Shown here one piece after another: positions 29,337 to 40,949 of a stretch of DNA of 64,000 nucleotides (position 1 is the stretch's first letter; each line of letters opens with the position of its first letter). The stretch is from Topomyia yanbarensis (taxonomy: Eukaryota; Arthropoda; Insecta; Diptera; Culicidae): assembly GCF_030247195.1 (NCBI RefSeq), contig NC_080671.1:412124044-412188043 (forward strand), written 5' to 3'. The notes under the pieces are model-generated. The model was not told the DNA's origin. It saw only the letters and a list, made by a program, of their open reading frames with translations, and ran no database searches. The position numbers and the translations under genes are program-made.

Positions 29337-32033
29337 AAAATAATGAGTAGTTCACAGCCGGAGACATCCCCCTACTTTAAAAACACAGCATTCAAGCAAC
29401 GAGGTTAAATCAAACAAGAAAAAATAAATACTAAATAGTTCACGACCATCGTTCCGGGGCACCATAAATTATGGGAACTATATTGTGTTGAAATGATGGC
29501 CACAACCACTTGGATAAAAATAACTTTAAGCGACACAAACCAACAAATTTGACTCAAATACGATTTAATTGTTATGAATATACAATTTACCAATGCATCT
29601 ACTTTTCAAAGTTGAAGGTAACGATTTTGCCGTTTGACGGAAGAAAAAAAAACGCGTTCGGTATACAATGATAGCAGTGTCATTAGTTAACGTTTTGTTT
29701 CCTCTTCTTTGAAGGATGCATAACTTCTCCGTGAGTTGTCGATAGAGGAACGATTCGCCGAGCAGAATGACAACTGATGACTGATTGAATATCTCTTTCT
29801 ATATTTGGAGAGAGAACTTCGTTAACATTTCGAAAAAACGAATGTAGACTGTGTCCAGTTATTCAGTAGATAAAAACCCGTTGAATTCTAAGTACCAATA
29901 AATACCATGTTTGTGATTCTATTGGAATAGATGCAAAAAGTGAATAAAGTTCAGTTGCAGGACTTCCATTTGTAAATCTGGCTCAATTGAGTAGTCAAAA
30001 GGAAGCAATTTGTGGTTAGTATGATAGAATCACAGCCATAGCCAGTTGTTTCGAAACTCTGACTGTGATTTTTTGTTGAATCTTTAAACACCTAACGAAA
30101 CGCCAGCGGAAAACTACGGAAATAAGAAAAACTCTGGGCTTCCAAACATATTTCTGTCCTGGACAAGATATGTTCAAGAGTTGCTGCTTTACCTTTTAAT
30201 TCTAGACAGTGCCAATGATTCAACGATCAGCCGATTTTATTCACATCAAAGAAATTTCCTTTTCGGTGCCTTCTACCACCATTCGGTAAACATTTTCTTT
30301 CAATTTGTGATCAACGACGACAGCCGCCAAAAGATTATCTCCTGACACAAATAGCCCGCCATGCAGTCACGTGCTGAGCGCCACTGCTCTAGAATATATG
30401 AATGTGCTCTAAAAAGGATGCGCTAAATAAAAAACACAAGCTCATTCCTCGTTCCTGCTTTACCCTTAGGAAACGGCATTTTTCCTAACCCAGAAATGTC
30501 AGTTTCATACGGGTTACATAGCTTTTATTTGAACGTCAAATGAAGGGCTACAAATTTGCTTGTTTCAACTCGGACAGGCGAATTATTGTGCTGTGCTCGT
30601 ATCTTGTAGTACAGGGACAAAGGAGTAAAAAAGTGCAGTCAGCATATTTTTTCAATTAATAAAGAACAGGGCTGATAATATTTGTCATGATATGAACTTG
30701 CGTAAATTATTTCTTTTTTGATATGGCAAAATAATATTTTGAGCCAGTATCACTAATCGTGCAGAACGGTTTAACTGAACAAAAAGTCGTTTTATTCTAA
30801 AATAATCGGAATTCACAAGAAACAATATGAAACACTTTGTAATTTTCAAAATTACAAAAACTCAAAGATAACATTTTACTCCTCCCTGTCATCCACGTGC
30901 ATTTCGTGTTCTGCGATGCAACAGAGCGTTTGTCAACAAACAAAATGAGGTCGAGTACAAACGGCTAATGTCCTCTGATAGTTTTTTTTTCCTTAAACGG
31001 GCAGCGAAAAAAAAGCGGGGCAAGGTTCCTTGAGCAGCAGCTCAACAAAAAAGCAGTAAGGATTGTTTAATCTTGCAGGTTAATTTTCGTTGCTCAGCCC
31101 TCTCTACGCTGCTCGTATGCACTCAAGTAGCAATTTGAATGGCAATCGGCTTAATTGCACTTTTGCCGAGAGGAGAGCCACTTTTAGTACAAAGCTTCCC
31201 GTAGCTCACATAGTCCTTGTCACAGTATGCACAACAGGCACACAAAGTAGGCGCATGTACAAAGCTAGTAAGCATGGAAAGAAGTAGTGTGGCACGGAAA
31301 AACAAACAACGTGCTACATATAACCGAGTAGGAGATTATCCTTTAATTAGATTCAAAGTTAATGTCTGTGTGGCGGATTTCGCTTTTATACGCAAATGAG
31401 ATGGCTTCGCCAAGGTATGTATGGGAGGCATTTTCCAGCGCTAGTAACAGCGCAAATAACAGGCACGAGGCGAGCTTTTGAATAGTTAGTTAATTGAATT
31501 TCCATAATATCCTGGCGTGTTGCAGCAGATCAATAGACGATCGATCGGAATCCTACGAAACATGTGTCTTATTTGCTTCGCTGCAAAATTTTAGCATGAA
31601 CAACCGAGTTCCTTAATTTATACAGGGAAGAACCCATCAGGAGAGGAAATTAATGCCAAGGACCGCACTGCATTATGTTTGATTACAGTTTTCGCAGCAT
31701 CCAAAGGAGCCAGTATGTAGGTCAGATGTGATGCCATCGCTCAAGCAAACCCCTCGAGTAGAAGTAAAGGCGACCTGCAATTCAACGGCTGAGAAAAAGG
31801 GTGGAATACTGTCAACCTTTTCCCAGCGGATGGTTATTTTTTGATTGAAAATTGTGAATAAAATCCTGTTTTGGCACGCTATTAGTGGTGGTAGTAAAAA
31901 TGGACCTTAACGTTCCACTTTTATTTTGAATGTTTATTATATTCTAGACACGAAAAAGTGCGAAAAATCCTGAAATGAGCTTTTTTATGGAACCAATTTA
32001 TACGAGAGTGCACTATACTTAACTTAAAATTAA
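29337..32033. other. No gene recognised
   Basis: Intron or intergenic DNA of mixed composition. Short frames at 31090-31400 overlap on both strands and carry no motif. No TIR or tandem structure was found. Confidence 0.4.
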
Positions 32034-32249
32034 ATTTTTGCATTTCGGATTCTCATCAGTAGCTGCCACCAACATGGGCCAGTTAGACGATAAATCAATA
32101 AGTCATACATATTTCAGGAGCGCGAATGATGTCTCAGGTAGCCAAGCTCAGAAGTTTTCGTTTACTGATGGTCTTCTGGTTTGAGATCTCGTCCAACTGG
32201 CCCAAAGTTGGTGCCAGTTACTGATGAGGAGAATCCGAAACACAAAAAT
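32034..32249. mobile_element. 216-bp MITE with ~57-bp TIRs
   Basis: The left arm begins ATTTTTGCATTTCGGATTCT and the right arm, complemented, ATTTTTGTGTTTCGGATTCT. Both continue through CATCAGTA.CTG.CACCAAC and GGGCCAGTT.GACGA. The central ~100 bp carry no frame. The target duplication is not clear. Confidence 0.8.
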
Positions 32250-32929
32250 CTAACTATAAGTTCACTGATTGTTCCTCCGAGCAATGGAATGAAAAAATCA
32301 TCTTTTCAACCAATTTAAGGAGCTCTTATATATTACGTTCCGGGTAAAAACATCGAAATTTTTTTATTGCATATTCTGAATGAACATGCGACATTTCATC
32401 CAGATCCTCCAGATCGTAGCACTAGATTTCAAATAACAGCGCGCAAATTCCATCAATAAGTACTTGGCGAGCAGAACTTTAACCTTTATGGTACCAGGTT
32501 ACAACATCTCTGAAAAAAAAAATTGATTTTGCTCTTATTTCGTTCATTCTTGACTGATAATGGATAGAACCGGTTTTAAATGATCTGGAATATAGTCCAC
32601 TTTCTGTGTCTCTATCGGCGTTCGAATCCGTTAACTGATTCCGGAATTTATCCGGCATCGAAGTGGGGTGACGGATGAAACATCCATAAATTTAAGTAGA
32701 TTTTTTTTAAATGGCCTACATCATATGACTATTTTTCATGGATCCTTCACAATGGACATGAATAGAACCAATCTTGGCCACCGGAAAACTGAACTTTGGA
32801 AAATGTATACACTTTTCTATCATTCCACCTTTTTGAACTCATAGATATATACAAAATGTGAAGTTCTTCAAAGCATACACTCCCACAGCTCCCTCAACTT
32901 TGGTATGGCCATTCCGGCACCAGTTTCGG

Positions 32930-33870
32930 ATGGAATCAAATAAGGACATTTGACGCCATCTTAAAAACCAGGATGGTGGTTTCAGGTTACCACGAAGCAG
33001 TGAAAATCATCATCAATAATGGTGTCATTGTGAAGCGGGTGATCAGCAGAAGACGGAAATTGGTGACTGACACCATTTTGAAAACCAACATGGCGATTGA
33101 GGTTAGCACAAAATAGTGAAAAACATTGTCAATATGGATATCATTCGACAGGGGTGAACAATGAAAACTATCATCAATATGAGTATTAGAAAACAGAAAT
33201 TGATTTTGACGCAATTTTGAAAACCAATTATTGCAATATTGAAAACCATTTGATTATAATTGCAATTTTGACCATGCGATTGAAGCTATTTTGAAAACCA
33301 AGATGCCGGTTTCAGGTTACCACGAAACAGTGAAAACCGTCATCAATAATGGTGTAATTGTCAAGCGGATGGTCAGCAGAAGGAGTACATTGATGATTGA
33401 CGCCATTTCGAAAACCAAGATGCCGGCTTACGGTTACCACAAAACAGTAAAAACCATCATCAATATGGGTAACGTTTTATAGGGGGTGGTCAGTAGAAAA
33501 CAGCTATTGATTTTGACACTATTTTGAAAACTTGGTGGCATCCACAAAACATTGAAAACCATCGTTAATGTGGGTATCATTTAAAGGGGGTGGTCAGTTG
33601 AAAATAGCAACTGATTTTTTATGCAATTTTGAAAACCAAGATGGTGACTTCCGGTTACCAAACCATCATCAATAATGATATCGTTGTAAAGCGGGTGGTC
33701 AGCAGAAGAGGTAATTGATGCCATTAGGGTGCCGGTTACCACAAAACAGTAAAAACCATCATCACTAGGGTATCATTTGAAAGAGGATGGTCAGTAAAAA
33801 CAACAATTGATTTTCGACACCATTTTAAAAATCAAGATGGCGGCTTCCAGTAGCTACAAAACAGCGCAAC
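32930..33870. repeat. Tandem repeat array, ~110-120-bp unit (left block)
   Basis: Recurring units contain TTTTGAAAACCAAGATGCCGG, GGTTACCACGAAACAGTGAA, CCATCATCAATA.GGGTGT and a GGTCAGCAGAAG block. Unit starts are visible near 32955, 33065, 33293, 33411, 33522, 33629 and 33820. Units are diverged and of variable length. The same unit resumes at 35880-36290, so the array is split by non-repeat DNA and the piggyBac-like element at 34057-35261. Confidence 0.85.
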
Positions 33871-34056
33871 CTAGAGATGAGCGAATAAATCGCTAATCGA
33901 TCAAAAATCGGTTTTACAAAAAGAATGAATGAGCCACTACTCCTTTTTGAAGGGATGCGATATTTTTGAAAAAAAAAATGTGGGTGATCGACTTAGTAAT
34001 ATGTAGGAATAATTACAACAATACTTTTTGTAAAAGTTGTAGTCGCTATTCACTAA

Positions 34057-35261
34057 CCCTAGAACGTTGCACTTCTGTCTTCCACCCTAGAACGTTGCAC
34101 TGGGGTACAAATGTACCCCATGATTTGATCACAATTTTCGCAGGTTAAAATCAAAACAAAAGAAATGTATAGTACGTCATTTTCTTCGTTTTTTAATTGC
34201 AAAAACAGCTGTGTAAGTGAAAGTATGGAATTTATTGAATTAATGATACATAAATCGGTTTGTACAATAACAAGCGAAAAAATCGCTGTTTTCACTTTTT
34301 TCACAAAAAAATACTATAACTGCGAATTTTCAATCGATTTGAAAAAAATCAAATGATTCTAAAAGTTGAAAGAATGGTCTAGAAATAGTATACAATGGAA
34401 TTTCGATATTTTTGAAAAAGAGAAATTCAAGGAAGGGGTCCAAAATTTCGACTTTGAAATGTCCATTGTACAATACGTAATATGTAATACCCTCATTCAA
34501 TTAAAATCAGTTTTGGTAATCGAATCTGGTTTGGAATGATTTTGAACTTAGAACGAATTTAAAATAGAAACTATTTAAAAATTTCTCAAGAAGCTCAAAA
34601 TTTTCGGAACGGGGGGGGTCCGAACCCCCAAGACCCTTCCTCTGGATCCGCCAATGGTGAAGTTATTTGGAAGAGGGAAAGTTTAAAAATCGAGGTTTTG
34701 AACATACCGCGAAATAGGGTGGAAATTGAAATGAAAAAAAAAAAAATTCTGAACAGTAATACATTGGTAACACGCAACGTTACTGTTGCAGCAGTTACTG
34801 TGCGCCAAATTATATTTGCAAGTCATTGTTCTGAAAAACTATAAAAAATAAACAATAAAACAATCAAAATCAGCAAAAATGAGAACGATTTTTTCTACTT
34901 CAAAATTACATTAAATTATGTGAATAAATGATTGAAAACGATGATATAATACAAGTTGTTACTTATGTAGTTAAAACAACCAGTATTTAAACTGGGATTG
35001 TCACGAGTCACAATTTCCACTGACAACACGAAACCTGACGAAACGCTAACGGCAACTGCGGTACAAATGTACCCCCACGCCAAATTTGACACCAGCTTCC
35101 ACTAAGGTTATAAGCAAGCTGGCTAAACCACCTTTTCCTACTCTTACTAGGAACTCTGAATTATGGTTAGGGTCCCAGGTCGATAAATGGCGAATTCTCG
35201 TCTTCACGCGACTCCAAAAATTGTGTGGGGTACATTTGTACCCCAGTGCAACGTTCTAAGG
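34057..35261. mobile_element. piggyBac-like element with CTAA duplication (1,205 bp)
   Basis: Left end CCCTAGAACGTTGCACT and right end, complemented, CCTTAGAACGTTGCACT, each next to CTAA (34053-34056, 35262-35265), a one-base variant of the piggyBac TTAA site. Subterminal palindromes TGGGGTACAAATGTACCCCA and TGGGGTACATTTGTACCCCA sit ~20-50 bp inside the ends. The left terminal 17 bp is repeated in tandem at 34085-34101. There is no transposase frame. The ends and palindrome match the 2880-3903 element. Confidence 0.85.
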
Positions 35262-35879
35262 CTAATGGAGTGATAGATGATTATCAGTGGTACGAAATCT
35301 TATATTCAGTTGTCCGCGTATGCGAGCATTTACCGACACCAACAAAATCATTTATGTGTTGTGAGGACAAATTGAAGCAGAAGGTGGTAACTTTTACATT
35401 TAGGAGCATAAGTGAACTGCGTAATCTATATGTAGATCTAGTGCATTTCTGCTATATAATCCCACTCAGAGCAAGCGTAGAAACAAAATTCAGTTTGCTA
35501 CTGAAGTTGAATTGGAGCCGAAAATAACCGAATGAATGCGGTGCACCAATAGAATGAAAGACTAGATAAACAACTGAATTTCGGTCTTCTTTCAAGCTCA
35601 CCTGGGGTTGTCAATAATTCTGAGCTCTTATTATTGATGACTTAAAGTGCTAACAAATCGAGTGAGTAAACTGGGCAGCCTAATGTGAATTTGTTAAAAA
35701 AATAGGCACGATGAAAACATGATCACTTAGTTGTATAAATGGAATCAAAAAATCTACTCCAAATCAAATTCAAACAGAACATTTCCTTCATCTTCTCAAA
35801 TCAATCACTGAATCGATTAAGAGTCGATTCTTTTTCGTGTGACTCGGACACGATTCTCTCTCTAAACTGGATCGGTTTG

Positions 35880-36290
35880 CTCAACTCTAGTGAAAACCAT
35901 CATCAATATGGATGTCATTTGAAGTGAAGTGAATTTTGCAGTGAGTAAAAGACCGAAATTGATTATTGATGTTTCCGACTACCACAAAACAGTGAAAACC
36001 ACCATCAATACGGGTGTCATTTGAGAGTGATCAGTAGAAAGCCGAAATTGATTATTGATGCAATTTTGGAACACAAGATGGCGGTTTCAGGTTATCACAT
36101 AACAGTGACAACCATCATGAATATGGGTGTCAATTGAAAGGGAGATGTCAGTAGACGACCGAAACTTTCGGTTACCACAAAACAATAAAAACCATCATCA
36201 ATATGGATGTCATTTGAAAGGGGGTAGTCAGTAGAAGACAGAAATGGACCAGTGATGCCATTTTTAAAACCAAGAAGACGACTTTCGGTT
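35880..36290. repeat. Tandem repeat array (right block)
   Basis: Three to four units of the same repeat as 32930-33870, recognised by AAAACCATCATCAATATGG, GTCATTTGAAAGGGGG, GTCAGTAGAAGACAGAAA and GATGGCGGTTTCAGGTTA. Ends are diffuse. Confidence 0.8.
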
Positions 36291-36299
36291 AGAACATGT

Positions 36300-39200
36300 G
36301 CGCCGCCGCCGCCGGTAATTTTTAACATAGGTCGACACTGTACCGGTTAACTAAAAATTGAGTTTTTTAACTAAATTTTATGAAAAGCACTGTGGCGGTG
36401 ATCGTTTCACCCGATTTTCATAATATATTTAAATTGTTAGTACTTACAATCTCGTGTACTGAACGGTTACCTTTCCATCCAAAAATTACATCCCTTACAA
36501 TCAATTTTTAAATCTTAGGAATCATTTTTTATTACTATGGTCATTTTATTGGAAAAAATGTGTTTAGGAAACCGAACCTTTCAAGTACACCACAATACAT
36601 TTTTTCTTGATTTTTTTAAATTTTCACTTTAGCGGTTCGCGTTGGAGAGTGTGCATAAAAACGCATCATAACTCCGACAATTTTTACCAATGTTCATTTT
36701 TTCTTCGCTAGTACTTCCAACAAATTGTCTTTTGCTTTTTGAAATAAAATTTGCATAAAACCAAAGAGAAAAAAGTGAGCTACGTTCGACACTTTTTTCT
36801 CTCAACGTTGTACATAAGCTCTTTATTAAACATCTGATATGTCAAATAAAACTTCAGGGGAATCCATAACGAACAACGTTGTAGAAGACACCATAACTTC
36901 ATACGTTCAGAGTGTCGATCGTGAAAGACTTCAAACACAGTACTTGGTTTCCCACACTTTACAATTCGGAGACAGCGTTGACACATATCAGTTTGACAAT
37001 CGTACGCGCATAGCGTTTTCTGAGCATGAAACCATGCCCTGTACAAAGATGACGAACAATGGAATTGGTTTGACTAAACGCTTTCGCATAAGCCAATCAA
37101 CGTTGTCGATGCAACGAAAGTAGTTATTTCTGGTTTCTTTCTCTCGTGGGAATCGTATTACCACATTGCATTATGAAAGATTCAATATAATGAAAGGAGG
37201 TACGAATTGAGAGGTGAAAGTGCACATCCTTTGCTTTCGTCGTGTATTTAAATATTGTTAGACGACGTGCTTTAGTTAGTTATTTTGAGTGAAGTTTTCT
37301 GCGTTGGAAGTTAAACCTTAAAAGCATAACTGTGACGTGATGGACAAGAATTAAAACTTTTAATGTACTTCGAGATGTTACATAAACTGAAAAATTTTGT
37401 GGTATAAACTATAAACTGGTGAGATATTTTGCAAATCATTATCATTCCCCTCGATACTCCCAATTCGGATGCAAACAAAGAGCATGTTCAATATTTGAAA
37501 CCAATTAAATATGCGAACTGAATGGACCGACTGTATCGCCTAGTATACCATTCATACCGCCGGGGATGCATCAAAAATGACATAAATTGGTATGCGCCGT
37601 TATTTCGGTAGATTTAATTCAATATTCTAGCATAGCCCAATTAGAATCGTGCCATCCTGATTGAAACAGACCACAGTGTGGTGATGCTGATGGTGATAGC
37701 GATGATGATGATGATGCCGATGGAGGCGATGGTCACTTGGCAACAGTTTCAATGTTGGATAGCATCGTCGTCGTTGGTGCGCTACTGCAGTGTGGAATGT
37801 CAAATGCACACAAGAGCGGGGCCAACCTTGATTGGCCTAGTTTTGACGCTCGGGAGTGCTGATCCTGCAATATTTATCCACGGGCCACACAGTTTGCAGG
37901 AGTCATTTTCTGGGTCAACGACGTTCCGCTTGTGTTGTGGTGCGTTGGTGAGCCTTCACTGCTGGATCCGGATACGTGCTTTTTGCGCCAATTGAGGCCA
38001 TTCGTATTGATTGCTGGTTGTTTGGAGAATTGGGTTAGAAAACTGATTTCTTGGCTGGCCTCCAGTGTTCCGGTTTATCGTAAATAAAGGTATTACTAAA
38101 ATAGGCACTGTTTTTTTTCAAAAGCGCCATAAATTTCGCAACTTGAAGTTCCGAAATATTCACACGAACGACGTGTTTCGTTTACCTTGCAATAAAATTT
38201 CATTGAGTAAAAAATGTTTTGATTGTGCATAACCGTTTATTTGGCACAATTACGAACTACTAACGTGAAATACTCAGCTTTTTATGCGATCAGAATAGCC
38301 CTGTTTGTTAGTAATTTTGGTGTATGGATATAAACAACAGAATACTCGAATAAAAGATTTTGATCCAACACAGTTTGCGGTGTATTGTTAGTCTATTCAC
38401 CATGTTATACAAATCAGTGATATCCTTTCATTATGCAGAAGCAGACGTATACGATAAAATTTATTTTCATTTTTCCAAGCATGTAATTAAATTCGATCTC
38501 AAGCCGTTGAAGGATACCATGCAGGCAATTATTCGGTTTTACATGCATTCACACGTAATGATAACTAATTCAATCTCACTGTACTGCATGGTTTAATCGC
38601 CGTAGCGATAGCATTGCGTTATAAATAATTCAGCAGAAACTCTCTGTTACAAATGACCGCATTTTCTTTCACCTATGCGTATGGTTTCACTATCTCTTTT
38701 AATTTTAATGCCTTACATGCCTATTATTGCCGGCACACGTACCAATCAGTGGTACTTTTTCTGGCTGATTGTTATTATGCATTCGGTGTATCTAAACTGT
38801 AGTGTGATGAACTGATTTGGCGAAGCCGTTCGATTGATTTTGTTATGCTTACATACCAAATCAATCGCATCGGTTGCTATGCAAACCGTACGTGTGAAGC
38901 AATTCTCTATTATCTCCCGTGCGCGTGTATGTCGATTTTATCGTTTGCGCATCTCATGTTTGTAAATCTGTGCTGCCTCGGTAGGCCGTCGTTCACCATC
39001 TGCCAAGTCGTTATTGAATGGGGTCGAAAAGAAGAAACCATTCAACTCACATTCCGACATGTACAACCTTCAAAAACACTTCTTCCATCCGAACGCACAC
39101 TCACATCGACGAACCCTTCACCAAACAAAACAACCCCTGTAAAAGGACTATAGGGATGACTCATCTCGTTCTCTGCCAGGAGCGATACCATATCCAGCAT

Positions 39201-40947
39201 AAAAAAAACACTCCAGCAAGCTAACTTTGAGCGGAAGTTGCGTTTGCTGGGTTCGATGGTGTAAGAAAGGTAAGCGCAGGAGAAACCGGCCTTTCCGTTT
39301 CGTGAACATTCTGCAATGAAAGAATTAATCAGCATATTTACTATCTTTTTGCTATTACAATTTTACTCTCAATTTAGTTGTTTTTTATAGCATTGAATGT
39401 AAGCAGCCATAATTCCTTCCATTGCATTTACTCCACGCTAACCCTGTGATGGTCTCCACGAGTGGATGAGGGTTATGTGTGATATGGTAGAAGTGCAAGA
39501 CAACCACATCAGCACAGCACATGCTCCGGGTCACACTTCTTTTGGTAGAGAGACCTGACAGTAACAGGGTTATCTTGTTCCAGTACTTGTTTTTGTTGAT
39601 AAACAAAGCGCCACTTGAGGTCCCCTATCTCCTCCTACCGAGCCTCGGTGACCGATTCTGATGATGACATTTGCATCCACAAAGTAAACCGACCGTGACT
39701 CCCATAGCGGCACTTGCGAAGGTCGCGTTCAGTGTTACGCGGTATCGCTTATTTTTCGGTACAGGAAATATTTCCCATTGCCAGGAAATTGGCACGTTGC
39801 ACGATTTTTTTTCTAGGTTCGGATTTCTTCCGTTTCCTTCCGTTCAAGTGTCAGCGAGATAACTGTATCAGCTGGAGCGTAAGTTGTGCACAAAAGTCCG
39901 TCTACGGTAACAATGCAAGTATTTGCACATTTTCGCACATGTGACTGATAATTTGTAGGATGTGCAATACATTCGTTTTTGGAGGTTGACTACAGCGTTT
40001 GAAGTGTATGCCGGGCGGAATAATCTATTTCATATCACGTGTTGAAATGATTCGACTTCACAGTTGCATTCCACGTCTTTTAGAAACGTGGTTGAACTGA
40101 TGGTAAAACTAAAGATAATAGACATCGCAAAAATGTTGTTACTAATGAGAAGAAAATAATGCCGTAATGTGCAGAAAGACGTACAAAACAAATTTAAGAC
40201 AAGATACTACTCGGAATAGATGACAAAACCTACTATGATTGAAATAGTGAGTCTGAAAGATATGCAACAAAAAAACATCAGTTTGTGGCAAGCAATTTGT
40301 AGCTGCGGATTATACAACGGTTTTTTGTTACATTGAGAATCATAGCTCGTATTGCCTTTTTCGGAAGTGATTAGGCGAGTTTGTGGCAAAAATAAGGTGG
40401 TACGAAACATAGAGCCACCAATGAAGCGTTTAAAAAGTTTTTGAAATTGGCAAACGCTGGATTAACCATAACCCGTACAAAACAATCAAGGGATTCATTT
40501 TAAATTTTAAAGCCGATAAATTAGCACCGCAAAGCCGTATCAAGATAGCAAATCATACTAGGAAAATTGATCGTTCCCCAGCAACATTTGGATCTTCTAT
40601 GTAAGAACAACAAACGCTTCAATCTCACAAAACATTTTATCAGTTCTCTAACTCTAGACAATTTTATACAAGCTACATCCATCTATTTGATCGACACTTT
40701 AGCTGAGCTGAGATCGATTTTACTAACGTTAGCTGATTGTGGACATCCACTTCCCGGATGTTGTTCATCATGAAACGCACGTTGAATGCGGCGAACAATC
40801 ATCATATAATGGTATCTTATAACTCCACAGTGGTTTTTTTTGCCAAAAACGTGCAGAAAATTATTCACGCGGAAACGGTAAACCATATCATGTATAATCA
40901 TATCCTCTGGAATTTTATGATGATTCAAGACTTTTATTTTGATGATA
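36300..40947. other. Long stretch without recognised gene
   Basis: Presumed intron or intergenic DNA. A GC-richer piece at 37620-38000 contains a (GATGAT)n-type run that reads as a His-rich frame on the minus strand (37809-37627). I found neither splice-bounded conservation nor a family match, so I do not call an exon. Frames at 38845-39335 overlap on both strands without motifs. No repeats with clear ends were seen. Confidence 0.4.
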
Positions 40948-40949
40948 TA

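Noticed and set aside
32930..33870. CRISPR-like array
   Set aside because: Eukaryotic context. Units are 110-120 bp tandem repeats that diverge throughout, without constant short repeats separating unique spacers.
37627..37809. His-rich minus-strand frame as an N-terminal Ptpmeg2 exon
   Set aside because: The histidines come from a GATGAT-type simple repeat. There is no Sec14-like sequence and the adjoining frames close quickly.
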